64,000 nucleotides of DNA from JARRKU01 sp963675565 (GCA_963675565.2 CAXXYD010000004.1:372001-436000); one strand, 5' to 3'. Positions 36,950-46,000 are shown, counted from the first letter of the stretch. Program-made: numbers and translations. Notes: generated by a model from the letters alone, not told the origin.

Positions 36950-37017
36950 ACGGGTTAAAGCAGCACCACAGCGCGGCAGGCAGGCGCTGTTGAACGAAAC
37001 CGCGAGGCGTCCGCTGT

Positions 37018-39534
37018 ATGACCCAAAAGATACTTCGAGCACCGCAATCCCTGTTCGACCCGGCCGGCATATGCCCGCCGGACGCCTACTGTGAGGCCTT
37101 TGAATCACCCGGTATGGCCCGCGCCCACTGGCAGGCGGTGATCGACAGCTTCAACGCGGCCGGCATGGAAGCATTGAACCAGCGCCAGCGCAGGGTCAAG
37201 CGCATACGCCATGAAGACGGCGCCACTTACAACCCCTTTGACGATCCCGGTGGACGGGGTACGCCCTGGGCCCTGGATATGATCCCCATGGCCCTGCCCC
37301 CCGACGCATGGGCCGGGCTGGAGGCCGGCCTGATTCAGCGCGCCCGGCTTCTGGACCGCGTTCTGGCAGACGTCTATGGACCGCAGGACACCCTCAAAAA
37401 ACGGCTGCTGCCCCCGGCCCTGGTCTATGCCAACCCCGCTTTTTTGCGCACCTGTCACGGCATCGATCCTGGCGGCAACCGGTTTTTGACCTTCTACGGC
37501 GTCGATGTCTACCGTACAGCGGATGGCCGGTTCCGCGTGTTGCGCGATTACGGCGCCAACCCGGCCGGGTTGGGATATGCCCTGGAGAACCGAATCGTCA
37601 TCTCGCGGGTGCTGCCCGACTTGTACCACCAGAACCGGACCTGCCGGCTGGCGCCGTTTTTCAATGCCTTTCAACGTTATCTGGCCCGGCAGGCGGGCGG
37701 CAGGCACCCGGAACCGGGCATCGTCCTTCTTACACCGGGCCCGGACAGCCGGATTTATTTCGAACACGCCTTCCTCTCCCGCTACCTGGGCTACCCGCTG
37801 GTGGAGGGCCAGGACCTGACCGTTCGCAACGGCCGGGTGTTCCTCAAAAAACTGGCCGGGCTGGAGCCGGTGGACGCCATTTTCAGACAGACCGCCGATA
37901 CGGGCAGCGACCCCTTTGCCTTGAGACGGGGAACGGCCACCGGTGTCGCCGGACTCATCCAGGCCGCCCGGGAGCACACCGTCGACACCGTGAACCCCAT
38001 CGGCAGCGGTTTTGTCGACACGCCGGCCCTTGCGGTGTTTCTGGCACCGCTGTGCCGCCACCTGCTGGGCGAAGACCTTATTCTGGACAGCCACCCGGCC
38101 TGGTGGTGCGGCGACGCCGAAGGTCTGGCCCGCACCCTTGCCAGTGCCGGGCAATTGGACATCGGCCCCGCCCTGGACCCGAATTCGTCCATCTGCGGCG
38201 CCGACCCGCAGATTCCGCCGATGGACGCCATCCAGGCCCGGCCCCATGCCTTCATGGCCCGGGAATTCGTTTCGCCTGCCGTCGTTCCGGTGTGGAATGG
38301 CGGCGGTGTAGCGGCCCAACCCACCTTGATGCGGTTTTTCGTATGTGCGGATCAACAGGGATTCACCGTCATGCGCGGCGGGCTGGCCATTACCGCCCCG
38401 GACATACCTGCCCTTATGGGCGGCTGTCTGGAGCGCCAGCAGAGCAAGGACATCTGGATCCTGTCCGATGCGCCGGTGGCCCCCTTCAGCCTGATGAGCG
38501 GACTGGAACGGGTGGCGGCCTTCAACCGCGGCAGCGACCTGCCCAGCCGGGTGGCGGATCACCTGATGTGGCTGGGACGCTACCTGGAACGGGCGGAAGG
38601 TCTCATCCGTCTGCTGCGCTGTATTTTTCGGCGAATTTCCAGCGAGGCGCGCATAGTGGAAATTCCGGAGCTGCATTTCCTGCTGGAGGTCCTGCGGAAG
38701 GCAAACACCATTGCCCAGGCACCCGGCGAAAGTGGCGATGTCCCCATGGTCCGGCAATTGGCCGCCACCCTGGACGCGGTCTTGTATGAACCGGACCGGC
38801 CGGGGAGCGTGGTCGCCATTCTCAAGCGGGTCCAGGAAACCGCACGCAACGTGCGGGACCGGCTCTCACTGGATTGCTGGCGGGTCATCGACCGCCTGGA
38901 CCGGTTCGCGGAAGCAAAGGCAAACGATACGCTGGAACTGATGGACGACACCCTGTTTGCGCTGAGCGCCTTCAGCGGACTGGCCATGGAGAGCATGACC
39001 CGCGGCCATGGATGGCGGTTCATGGACATGGGCCGAAGAGTGGAGCGGGCCCTGAACCAGATCAGCCTGATACGAACCGGCCTTGCCGATGTCAGTACAG
39101 AAACGCGAGCCGTGCTGGAGGCTCTGCTGGAGGTGTGCGACAGCATCATGACCTATCGGGCCCGCTACCGTTCAGCTTTTCAGACGGCCCCGGTGCTGGA
39201 CCTGCTGCTCATGGACGCAAGCAACCCCAAGTCACTGGCGTTTCAATTCAACCAGCTGGCAGATCACGCGGCGCACCTGCCCCGCCCGGACGGGCAGCGG
39301 CAAATCAGCACCCTGGAGGAGGATATCGCCGCTGAAATGCTGGCCGCCGTCCGCCGGATGGACCTGGCCGGACTGAGTTCCCACCCGGATAATGCAAAAC
39401 GGCGCGAGCTGGTCGCATTTCTTGATTCCATGGCTGCCCTGCTCAATCGGTTCGCCCGGCAGATCGCGGCCCACTATTTGAGCCGGGTGCAGACAACGCC
39501 CCATTTTTCAGCGTCCAATGGACGGCAGCCATGA
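37018..39534 (+). CDS. Fused circularly permuted ATP-grasp and alpha-E protein
   Basis: 838 residues. Residues about 1-490 are an ATP-grasp domain like that at 31133 (TFYGVDVYRTADGRFRVLRD, YALENRI, VEGQDLTVRNG), and residues about 500-830 are an alpha-E domain (LPSRVADHLMWLGRYLERAE, SMTRGHGWRFMDMGRRVERA). The fusion shows that the two activities work as one unit. It starts 68 bp after the DUF2126 gene and overlaps the next gene by four bases (ATGA). Paralogous to the separate pair 31133/32591 but clearly diverged. Confidence 0.9.
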   Translation: MTQKILRAPQSLFDPAGICPPDAYCEAFESPGMARAHWQAVIDSFNAAGMEALNQRQRRVKRIRHEDGATYNPFDDPGGRGTPWALDMIPMALPPDAWAGLEAGLIQRARLLDRVLADVYGPQDTLKKRLLPPALVYANPAFLRTCHGIDPGGNRFLTFYGVDVYRTADGRFRVLRDYGANPAGLGYALENRIVISRVLPDLYHQNRTCRLAPFFNAFQRYLARQAGGRHPEPGIVLLTPGPDSRIYFEHAFLSRYLGYPLVEGQDLTVRNGRVFLKKLAGLEPVDAIFRQTADTGSDPFALRRGTATGVAGLIQAAREHTVDTVNPIGSGFVDTPALAVFLAPLCRHLLGEDLILDSHPAWWCGDAEGLARTLASAGQLDIGPALDPNSSICGADPQIPPMDAIQARPHAFMAREFVSPAVVPVWNGGGVAAQPTLMRFFVCADQQGFTVMRGGLAITAPDIPALMGGCLERQQSKDIWILSDAPVAPFSLMSGLERVAAFNRGSDLPSRVADHLMWLGRYLERAEGLIRLLRCIFRRISSEARIVEIPELHFLLEVLRKANTIAQAPGESGDVPMVRQLAATLDAVLYEPDRPGSVVAILKRVQETARNVRDRLSLDCWRVIDRLDRFAEAKANDTLELMDDTLFALSAFSGLAMESMTRGHGWRFMDMGRRVERALNQISLIRTGLADVSTETRAVLEALLEVCDSIMTYRARYRSAFQTAPVLDLLLMDASNPKSLAFQFNQLADHAAHLPRPDGQRQISTLEEDIAAEMLAAVRRMDLAGLSSHPDNAKRRELVAFLDSMAALLNRFARQIAAHYLSRVQTTPHFSASNGRQP

Positions 39535-40406
39535 GATACCGCGTCACCCATAAAACAGCCTACCGCTATTCGGAACCGGCATCGCTGTCCCAGAACGAGC
39601 TGTTGCTTTTCCCACGGCAGACCCCCTGCCAGCAGGCGGAAAACAGCAGCCTGAAGATCGTGCCGCAGCCCGAATACCTGCACCAGCGCACCGATTATTT
39701 CGGCAACACCGTACAGGTATTTATGGTCCAGCAGCCCCATGACGAACTGACCATCACGGCGCAAAGCTTAATCCGGACCGCTCCCACCATTGCCATCGCC
39801 CCGGCCAACACCTTGCCCTGGGAAAAAGCGGCCGGGCGACTGGCCAGCGGTCAAACCCCATTGGAAACGGAGGCGGTCCAGTATGTGTTCGAAAGCCCGC
39901 TGGCCGCTGTCAGCCCGGCAGTTTTGGACTACACGCGCCCTTCATTTGCGCCGGGGGTTCCCGTTCTGGCCGGCGCAATGGACTTGATGCACCGGATTTT
40001 TACGGATTTCACCTATGACAAAACAGCGACCACCGTCGACACCCCGGTCAACGAAATTCTGAAAAACCGCAAGGGCGTTTGCCAGGATTTCGCCCACCTT
40101 CAAATCAGCTGCCTGCGCGCTGTGGGGCTGGCGGCACGCTATGTAAGCGGTTACCTGGAAACGTCACCGCCGCCGGGAAAACCCAAGCTCGTCGGCGCCG
40201 ACGCTTCCCACGCATGGCTCTCTTTGTTCGTGCCGGAAATCGGGTGGGTGGACATGGATCCCACCAACAATCTGATCCCCGGCGAAAAGCACATCACCAT
40301 CGCCTGGGGCCGGGACTACGGCGATGTCACCCCGGTCAAAGGGGTCGTCATGGGAGGCGGGACCCACACCTTGTCGGTGGTGGTGGATGTGGAGCGAACG
40401 GGTTAA
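39531..40406 (+). CDS. Transglutaminase-like protein
   Basis: 291 residues: N-terminal transglutaminase-associated beta domain (MRYRVTHKTAYRYSEPASLS) and a core with Cys in RKGVCQDFAHLQI, His in DASHAWLSLF and Asp in WVDMDPTNN. All three catalytic residues are present, so either transglutaminase or, more likely in this family, a cysteine amidase/peptidase. Starts in the stop of the fused gene. Last gene of the cluster. Confidence 0.92.
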   Translation: MRYRVTHKTAYRYSEPASLSQNELLLFPRQTPCQQAENSSLKIVPQPEYLHQRTDYFGNTVQVFMVQQPHDELTITAQSLIRTAPTIAIAPANTLPWEKAAGRLASGQTPLETEAVQYVFESPLAAVSPAVLDYTRPSFAPGVPVLAGAMDLMHRIFTDFTYDKTATTVDTPVNEILKNRKGVCQDFAHLQISCLRAVGLAARYVSGYLETSPPPGKPKLVGADASHAWLSLFVPEIGWVDMDPTNNLIPGEKHITIAWGRDYGDVTPVKGVVMGGGTHTLSVVVDVERTG

Positions 40407-40587
40407 CGTTCCGTTATTTAAGACCGGAAACAGATTACCTGCCCCGCACCATGGCCGTCATCCCCAAAGGAAACACATATAAGGAAACCGCAGGGGAAGA
40501 CGGCATGTTGATCATGGCGACATTTCTTCCCGGCCTGTTAAGAGGCATTGTCCCATCCGGGCCCCGGAGCCCGGTTTGGGGCGGCCC

Positions 40588-41199
40588 CTACCCTTTCAGT
40601 TTGGCTGCGATCCCGGCCACATGACGGCCCTGGAATCGTGCCCCTTCCAATTCGTTTTCACTGGGCATCCGCTCCCCCGAACCGCCGGCAATGGTGGATG
40701 CGCCATAGGGCGAACCGCCGGTAATCTCGTCGATGCGCATCTGGCCCTGAAAGGCGTACGGCAGGCCTACCACGACAAACCCGTGGTGCAGCAATGTCGT
40801 ATGGAAGGACAAAATGGTCGATTCCTGGCCGCCGTGCTGGGTGGCCGAACTGGCGAAAACACTGCCCACCTTGCCAACGAGGGCGCCCTGGGCCCACAAT
40901 TGTCCGGTGGCATCCAGGAACTGGCGCATCTGGCCGCACATATTCCCGAACCGGGTGGGCGTGCCAAAAATGACGGCATCGGCCTCGGCCAGTTCCTCCA
41001 CGGTACATTCGGGAATATGGCTGAGCGCTTTCTGGGCATCCACCGCCCCCATTTTCTCAAGTACTGCGGCAGGAAGGGTTTCCGGCACCCGGCGCAAAAC
41101 GGCTTCGGCCCCGTCCACCTGTCTGACCCCCTCGGCGATGGCTTCCGCCATTTTATGCACATGACCATATGTCGAATAATAAACTATCAATACCTTCAT
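40588..41199 (-). CDS. wrbA: NAD(P)H:quinone oxidoreductase WrbA
   Basis: 203 residues. Flavodoxin-like FMN site KVLIVYYSTYGHVHKMAEAI, the WrbA motif TPTRFGNMCGQMRQFLDATG, ASSATQHGGQESTILSFHTT and YGASTIAGG. It reduces quinones by two electrons, avoiding semiquinone radicals. AAAAAGGAGAACCGC precedes the ATG. The marR gene lies upstream in the same orientation, suggesting joint control. Confidence 0.94.
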   Translation of the reverse strand: MKVLIVYYSTYGHVHKMAEAIAEGVRQVDGAEAVLRRVPETLPAAVLEKMGAVDAQKALSHIPECTVEELAEADAVIFGTPTRFGNMCGQMRQFLDATGQLWAQGALVGKVGSVFASSATQHGGQESTILSFHTTLLHHGFVVVGLPYAFQGQMRIDEITGGSPYGASTIAGGSGERMPSENELEGARFQGRHVAGIAAKLKG

Positions 41200-41369
41200 T
41201 GCGGTTCTCCTTTTTTTATGTTGAACGGGCAGACGGATGGTCCCGCCATTCGCGCCCTTTCCTGTTTTTACGTCAGCGCTGACCAGACAGCGCTATAATC
41301 TGTAAACGTATTGCATCACATCGTCTCCGGCGCCATAGCACCCGAACGGAGCTTGGATTGCACCGGACT

Positions 41370-41804
41370 TCACCGCGCATTGATGGTCTCCGCATGACGG
41401 CCAAGCTTTTTGAGCAGCCGCAGCAGCTCCATGCGTTCGGCGTCAGTCAAAACGCCGGCGACCCGTTCCAGGTTCTTTTCGTGTTTTGCAAAGGCCGCCT
41501 TGATGGCGCATCGTCCCGGCACGGTCAGATGGACATTGAAACAGCGTTTATCCGAGGGGTCCTGAAACCGCCGGACCAATCCCTTGCCTTCCAGCCGGTT
41601 GACGGCGGCCGTCATCGAACCGCTGGTCAACAGGACTTTTTCGCCGATACTGTTGATGGGCAGCGGCCCCTTGTGCAGCAGAACTTCAAGGATGGCAAAC
41701 TCGCTGATCTGCAGACCTGTGTCACCGATGCTGGCGATGTCGACCTTTTCAATGGCCTTGGCCGCCTTCCATAAAACCAGTCGTATGTGCGGTGCCGTTT
41801 TCAT
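41370..41804 (-). CDS. MarR-family transcriptional regulator
   Basis: 144 residues with the winged helix-turn-helix: LQISEFAILEVLLHKGPLPI, GEKVLLTSGSMTAAVNRLEG and RRFQDPSDKRCFNVHLT (wing). Typical MarR length. It probably represses itself and perhaps wrbA in response to quinones or oxidants; a palindrome upstream (41827-41840) fits a MarR site. Confidence 0.9.
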   Translation of the reverse strand: MKTAPHIRLVLWKAAKAIEKVDIASIGDTGLQISEFAILEVLLHKGPLPINSIGEKVLLTSGSMTAAVNRLEGKGLVRRFQDPSDKRCFNVHLTVPGRCAIKAAFAKHEKNLERVAGVLTDAERMELLRLLKKLGRHAETINAR

Positions 41805-41826
41805 GTCGAAAAGCTAAGGCTGTTTG

Positions 41827-41840
41827 TCTTGATGTCAAGA
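41827..41840 (-). promoter_or_regulatory. MarR-type operator over the marR -35 region
   Basis: TCTTGA-TG-TCAAGA, a perfect 6-2-6 inverted repeat, 23 bases before the marR start. On the minus strand it contains TTGACA, a perfect -35, so a bound dimer would block transcription. The TCTTGA/TCAAGA half-site is the usual MarR/SlyA type. Confidence 0.55.
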
Positions 41841-41929
41841 TATCCAAACCGGCTTTCAATAGCCAATGTTTTTAGACCGTACAAGGACAAGGCCCGAAAT
41901 TCGATAAGTTAAAAATTTCCTCAACAGCT

Positions 41930-42061
41930 TCATTGCGTGTTGAATCGCAAATTCCGGTTGCAATAAGTCTGCTCGGTGCGGTACTTGTAGTGGTAATATC
42001 CCATGACCAATTGCACTTGCTCCATCAAACGTAAATTCGGCCCGGGCGAAAATTGCTCCGA
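41930..42061 (-). pseudogene. Relic of an integron integrase (IntI) N-terminus
   Basis: On the minus strand the frame reads PGPNLRLMEQVQLVMGYYHY followed by KYRTEQTYCNRNLRF and a stop. This matches the start of integron tyrosine recombinases (PxLLdqVrxxlRxxHYSxRTExxYvxWIxRFI) at most positions. Only about 40 of the usual 320 residues remain and the catalytic domain is gone. It points away from the AT-rich gene run, exactly where intI sits relative to a cassette array. The gap 41841-42298 otherwise holds the attI-like element and no gene. Confidence 0.65.
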
Positions 42062-42190
42062 GATGCCATGTGCCCCTTGCGTGGCATTAAATTTGTTCCA
42101 ACCCGCCTGAAAACAGGTGTGTTTCGTTTTTTGCTGACCAGATATTGAAATGGTGGTTCGCTGGATCGTATGTCCGGAAAGGATACGATT

Positions 42191-42283
42191 GGATATATGG
42201 AAAAATCCCAACGGAATTTTCCATGTTTTATCAATAATATCCTGATATGTGGAAAATTTTCCATATAACCATACTGTTATCCC
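42191..42283 (+). other. attI-like element with TGGAAAAT inverted repeats (copy 1)
   Basis: About 80 bp that recurs with high identity at 61891-61968. It contains TGGAAAA...TTTTCCA (42198-42223) and the perfect 14-bp palindrome TGGAAAATTTTCCA (42250-42263), 46 bases apart centre to centre. It ends in the core GTTATCCC (42276-42283). The inverse of that core, GGGATAAC, is found at the 3' end of the arginase-like gene (43112-43119), as integron recombination predicts for attI joined to a first cassette. Distance to the IntI relic is about 130-215 bp. Could also work as operator or promoter. Confidence 0.5.
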
Positions 42284-42298
42284 TTTACATCTTACATC

Positions 42299-43135
42299 AT
42301 GAAGATTTTAAAATTACTATATCCCGAATGGCAAAGCTTCGGTGTCGACAACCGTGCAAGAGTAGGCGCCTATACAGTTCACAAGGCTTTCTCCCAAGGT
42401 AACAGGTTCGTAGAAATCGACATTCTACAAAAAGAGAATCTATTGATCGAGGGAGGTATTCTAGGGCGTTCATCTATTGCAAATAACTCAAAACAAGTAT
42501 TTGATCAGTTGCATGCAGAACAGCCTGAAAAAATATTTATGATCGGCGGAACATGCGGATCGGAGATTGTTCCAGTCGCCTACTTGAACCAGCACTATCA
42601 CCGAGACATGGCTGTTCTATGGTTCGACGCACATGGTGATTTAAATACACCTGAGAGCTCTCCTTCAGGTCACTTCCATGGAATGGTTTTAAGATTATTG
42701 CTCGGTGATGGTGACCAGAGACTGTCAAAATTTGTGCCGTTTCCATTGTCAGCAACCCAGGTCACTTTGGCTGGTGTACGCGACTTGGATACACCCGAAG
42801 CCGAGTATGTGTCTAAAGAAGATATTACGATCGTTTCTCCAGACGATTTAACGGATTCAAGGTTAGTGATTGCAGCGGTGGAACGTTATGGATCTTCCAA
42901 TGTTTATATCCACCTGGATTTGGATTTTTTCAATCCTGGAGATTTTAAGGGTTCACAGTGTCCAACATCTGGTGGAATAACGCTAAATCAATTTGTACCA
43001 ATTTTATCCGATTTGAATTCACGTTACAACGTTGTTGGGCTCAGCGTTGTTGAGTTTGCTTCCACTAACCCAGACATGGCAGCGAAAATACCGACCTTAT
43101 TTGAAAAAAGTGGGATAACCGGTCAGTTCAGGTGA
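42299..43135 (+). CDS. Arginase-family protein with an altered metal ligand
   Basis: 278 residues. Ureohydrolase motifs: WFDAHGDLNTPESSPSGHFH (Asp110, His112, Asp114) and HLDLDFFNP (Asp207, Asp209), the Mn ligands of the second and third motif. The first motif, GGDHS in arginases, is GGTCGSE here, so the histidine ligand is replaced by Cys86. AT-rich and unlike the flanking chromosome. It starts only 15 bases after the attI-like core without a strong RBS and its last codons run into the attC. Best read as cassette 1 of a decayed integron. Substrate (arginine, agmatine, formimino-compound) cannot be decided. Confidence 0.8.
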   Translation: MKILKLLYPEWQSFGVDNRARVGAYTVHKAFSQGNRFVEIDILQKENLLIEGGILGRSSIANNSKQVFDQLHAEQPEKIFMIGGTCGSEIVPVAYLNQHYHRDMAVLWFDAHGDLNTPESSPSGHFHGMVLRLLLGDGDQRLSKFVPFPLSATQVTLAGVRDLDTPEAEYVSKEDITIVSPDDLTDSRLVIAAVERYGSSNVYIHLDLDFFNPGDFKGSQCPTSGGITLNQFVPILSDLNSRYNVVGLSVVEFASTNPDMAAKIPTLFEKSGITGQFR

Positions 43136-43239
43136 CAGCCGGGGCCAAGCCGTTTTGGCGAAGTACCGTAAACTTGAAAAGCTATTAAATTTATTGAAGT
43201 ACTTGTAAGCCCTGGCTGCTCCGGGCTTCATCGTTAGCT
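43113..43239 (+). other. attC-like site after the arginase cassette
   Basis: 127 bp bounded by inverse core GGATAAC (43113-43119) and core GTTAGCT (43233-43239). GGATAAC is the exact complement of the start of the same cassette (GTTATCC at 42276). Imperfect arms (ACAGCCGGGGCCAAGCC against GGCTGCTCCGGGCTT) can pair, with a long AT-rich loop between. Together this fits a long attC. The core GTTAGCT in turn is complementary to AGCTAAC at 44199-44205, the end of the next cassette. Confidence 0.55.
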
Positions 43240-43300
43240 GGTACTTGAAAGGACTAGGTAGTTGCCAACTTTATTCTGGTCAGGGAAACTAACATTTCCT

Positions 43301-44179
43301 ATGAAGCTTCTAATCGAAGCAAACAATATCTTGTCCCTCATCACAGGAAGTTCAAGAGATTTGACAGGAATGAAAGATAGAGTAAAGCGGGGATATGAAG
43401 GTGAATATACAGACCATGTTCATGCTTACGATGAACATGGATTCCAACTCCAGGACAGATCGGCTCGTATCCAACTTGAACATCTATCATTTGATAATAT
43501 GAATGTGCTTGATGTTGGCTGTGGAACGGGTGCGCTGGGTTATGTGGCAATTGAACAAGGGGCTAACTCTGTGGTATGTGGGGATATTTCATATTTAATG
43601 CTGCAGGCTGTTATGGCCAAGGAAAAGGTCTCTAAGGTCAAACTTATGAATTGCCAACTTGATGCAGAAACCTTGCCTTTCAGTAATGATTCATTTGATT
43701 CTGTGATCTCGGGAATGACCTTCGGGACCCTTCCGGATCAAAAACTCGTTGTGGAAGAGATGATACGTGTGACTAAACCAGGGGGCCTTGTTTGCGTAGG
43801 TGCCCATGGCCCTGAACACTATTGGGAAGCGATTGACGCAACACTCCGCTGCATCAACAAACGGTACGTTCTGGGCTATCGTTTCGAATGGTGGCCAAGA
43901 ACTGAAGCCTATATCAAACGGCTTATTGAAGATGCAAAGCTTCAGGATGTCAAGAGTAAGAGATCGATTTGGCGAAATAAGTTTGATGATGGCGCCGCAG
44001 CATATGACTTTTTTGCGTCAATTTCATCATCATGGTGGTATGCGAAATTCCCGCCCAAAGAACGGCAGAGAGATTCCAAGCGAACCAGAGATTATTTCAA
44101 GCGAAACGACATTGATGTAGTCACCGATGATATCATCATCGTGCATGGCTATAAAGCTTTGGATAACAAAATGATATGA
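43301..44179 (+). CDS. Class I SAM-dependent methyltransferase
   Basis: 292 residues from the ATG at 43301. The methyltransferase core shows motif I VLDVGCGTGALGYVA, the acidic motif II region VVCGDISYLMLQAV, AETLPFSNDSFDSVIS (motif IV region) and MIRVTKPGGLVCVG (post-motif). The C-terminal 110 residues, with WWPRTEAYIKRLIEDAKL, are not assigned. AT-rich, cassette-like, with attC-type cores on both sides. The substrate is unknown; small-molecule or lipid methylation are both possible. Confidence 0.82.
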   Translation: MKLLIEANNILSLITGSSRDLTGMKDRVKRGYEGEYTDHVHAYDEHGFQLQDRSARIQLEHLSFDNMNVLDVGCGTGALGYVAIEQGANSVVCGDISYLMLQAVMAKEKVSKVKLMNCQLDAETLPFSNDSFDSVISGMTFGTLPDQKLVVEEMIRVTKPGGLVCVGAHGPEHYWEAIDATLRCINKRYVLGYRFEWWPRTEAYIKRLIEDAKLQDVKSKRSIWRNKFDDGAAAYDFFASISSSWWYAKFPPKERQRDSKRTRDYFKRNDIDVVTDDIIIVHGYKALDNKMI

Positions 44180-44198
44180 TGAAAGGGGTTGCTGTTCC

Positions 44199-44205
44199 AG
44201 CTAAC
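44199..44205 (+). other. Inverse core (R'') of a truncated attC
   Basis: AGCTAAC, 20 bases after the methyltransferase stop, is the exact reverse complement of the core GTTAGCT that opens this cassette at 43233-43239. The rest of the attC cannot be followed and has probably been lost to the IS110 relic downstream. Confidence 0.4.
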
Positions 44206-44318
44206 CTCTATATGGCCTTCGGTTGTCAAGGAAAAACCACCCCATAGATCGGAAAATAACAAATAATGCATAAGTCTTCCGTCTTTACTTCAGATTTCTT
44301 GACAAACGATTCGCTATC

Positions 44319-44490
44319 TCCGACTTTAGTCTTCGGTCCAGGGCATCAGATACGTTCATTTTAAACGTGTCTGCACCAAACATCTATCAGGATTAACTGA
44401 TTAGCCAAAAGTGTTCTTTGACAATCAGCGTGCTACCATCGGGCAGCATCAGAATATATTTCGGTTACCCTTATCCCGGCGCAGTCAAGG
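44319..44490. repeat. 172-bp segment shared with 46618-46788, joined to an IS110 relic
   Basis: Alternating identical stretches such as ACCAAACATCTATCAGGATT, TTGACAATCAGCGTGC and CCCGGCGCAGTCAAG occur in the same order at both places. Here it directly abuts and overlaps the 3' end of the truncated transposase. On the minus strand it encodes a broken version of the peptide relic described for copy 2. Confidence 0.75.
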
Positions 44491-45145
44491 TAGGGTAATC
44501 GTGATGGTGGGCCGTTTTTTCGATATGATACTCGAGCTTATTAAGCAGTTGATTCATGGCAGCGATCAGCTCAAGGTCTACCTCAACGCTTTTGCGCACT
44601 TGAGGCTCTATAAAACGCTCGGCCACACCGTCATGGTTGTATTTTCGTGACAGCTTCTTTTTGAAAGCCGGCAGATTGTACTGGGTGTTGGTGTTGATGA
44701 TGTGAGCCACCAGTTCGCCACATCGCTTTGAGATATACATGCGCCGGCGCAAAAGATCTCTGGTGGCCCGCCATTTGGCCCGATAGGCATAGGCAATGGG
44801 AAAGGCGCCGCCTTTGAGCAGGCAGGCCAGCTTGTACGAATCGATCTTATCGTTTTTTGTTTTGCCACCATGGATGGCTTTCATGTATAATGCATGACCA
44901 AGGACAAGGCGGATATGGTGCTCGGCGCACAAATCCGCCAGCCAGTACCAGCAAAAGACACATTCGACACCGACAGCGATGTCGTCAAGATAAGGGAAAA
45001 TCAGCTCGAAAAACACTTCAGGGTCGGTTTTGATGTTTTTATGCAATTTGACTTTACCCTTGCTGTTGAGGGTGCACACATTCATTTTACGTGCATGCAG
45101 ATCGATCCCGCAGTAGTACTTGTGCTGCTGATTGTAAAATCTCAA
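44471..45145 (-). pseudogene. IS110-family transposase, N-terminal half only
   Basis: 224 residues from a TTG start that has AAAGGAGG seven bases upstream. The DEDD RuvC-like domain is present: CGIDLHARKMNVC (Asp), VGVECVFCWYWLADL (Glu), and KNDKIDSYKLACLL (two Asp). The reading frame stops right after LTAPG, where IS110 proteins continue with PGIG and the serine-bearing C-terminal domain (about 120 more residues). The catalytic serine is therefore lost and the copy must be inactive. It is the only minus-strand gene among the plus-strand cassette genes, so it inserted later. Confidence 0.85.
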
Positions 45146-45199
45146 AACTTGGCCTCCTTTGGGTGAAAATGACTTTAAAACCGCAATTTTGGCTTAAAA

Positions 45200-45430
45200 A
45201 TGATACGTGAAGAGAAATCTAATGACACCTTTGGTTGTGGCTTCAATAAGCGCAAATATGCCGGTGATGCGAAGCGCTGTAGAGAACTCGGCCTGGACTT
45301 CAACATCCACTGCATGGGGCCTGAACGCATCAAGCGCTATCTAAAAAGGAAACACGACTTCGAGATAGACATCGAAGGAAAGGACCGTTTTGACATTACC
45401 CGGGAAGCCCAGGCCATCATCTACGGCTAA
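45200..45430 (+). CDS. Small unknown protein, possibly 5'-truncated
   Basis: 76 residues beginning MIREEKSNDTFGCGFNKRKY and containing ELGLDFNIHCMGPERIKRYL and FDITREAQAIIYG. The C-terminal part looks like a real fold. There is no clear RBS; the start lies about 55 bases from the IS110 element, so the 5' part may have been lost to that insertion. Its GC content is closer to the chromosome than to its AT-rich neighbours. I do not recognise the family. Confidence 0.45.
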   Translation: MIREEKSNDTFGCGFNKRKYAGDAKRCRELGLDFNIHCMGPERIKRYLKRKHDFEIDIEGKDRFDITREAQAIIYG

Positions 45431-45526
45431 GAAGGAGGCAACAATTTCATTTAACTACTAGAAGCCAACAGATTTAATGAGACTGCAAATTTATTATGAC
45501 CAAATCGATGGCACCCAAAAATCTGT

Positions 45527-45590
45527 TACACATGGATTGCAATTTCGCTGCGCTTCATTGCAACCGGTGAGAATACGTTTATATGAGAGA
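45527..45590 (+). other. Degenerate attC-like hairpin
   Basis: GGATTGCAAT and ATTGCAACC pair around the loop TTCGCTGCGCTTC, leaving one unpaired A in the left arm (an extrahelical base, typical of attC). GGTGAG follows. The TCGCTGCGCT loop is also found in the attC candidate at 49.7 kb. Core sites are not clear. Confidence 0.35.
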
Positions 45591-45655
45591 CCACCTATGA
45601 TTCGCATTTTACCATTGGTAGTAATCTTACCCACCTCATACTATTTTTATATTGG

Positions 45656-46000
45656 ATGGTTTTTGCCCACATTCCAGTAGGTGAAATCTCTTGGATTAGC
45701 AACTTATTATCTATTTTAAGTTCTTTTGGAATAGACATAGTCTTTTGGAAGAATACAAAGTCAGAGTCCATAACTACAATGTCATACTTTTTTAATGGTT
45801 CGATATTATTTGGGTCGATCGGTTTTATAGCTGGTTTCTTTGGCCCTATAATTTTGTCATCCGGTGGAAATCCAGGACCACTATTGGGAATTTTTATTAC
45901 TGGGCCATTGAGTTTCATCTTGGGTAGCATTGGTGGACTAGTTTATGCACACAAGTGTAATGGTCAACAAAAAACGGACGCCAACTTAAGCCGCCTTTAA
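45656..46000 (+). CDS. Small membrane protein, 3' end altered by an IS3 relic and 5' end perhaps frameshifted
   Basis: 114 residues with two hydrophobic hairpins (GSILFGSIGFIAGFFGPIIL and LLGIFITGPLSFILGSIGGL). A short frame just upstream (45598-45681, MIRILPLVVILPTSYYFYIG) has the look of the missing N-terminal membrane segment in another frame, so a frameshift is likely. The last residues (DANLSRL) come from the IS3 relic, meaning the true C-terminus is lost. Unknown function; such two-span proteins are common as integron cassettes. Confidence 0.55.
   Translation: MVFAHIPVGEISWISNLLSILSSFGIDIVFWKNTKSESITTMSYFFNGSILFGSIGFIAGFFGPIILSSGGNPGPLLGIFITGPLSFILGSIGGLVYAHKCNGQQKTDANLSRL

Noticed and set aside
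35234..37108. 624-codon minus-strand frame opposite the DUF2126 gene
   Set aside because: Antisense shadow; the plus-strand frame has intact catalytic motifs.
37105..38757. 550-codon minus-strand frame opposite the ATP-grasp/alpha-E fusion
   Set aside because: Antisense shadow without recognisable features.
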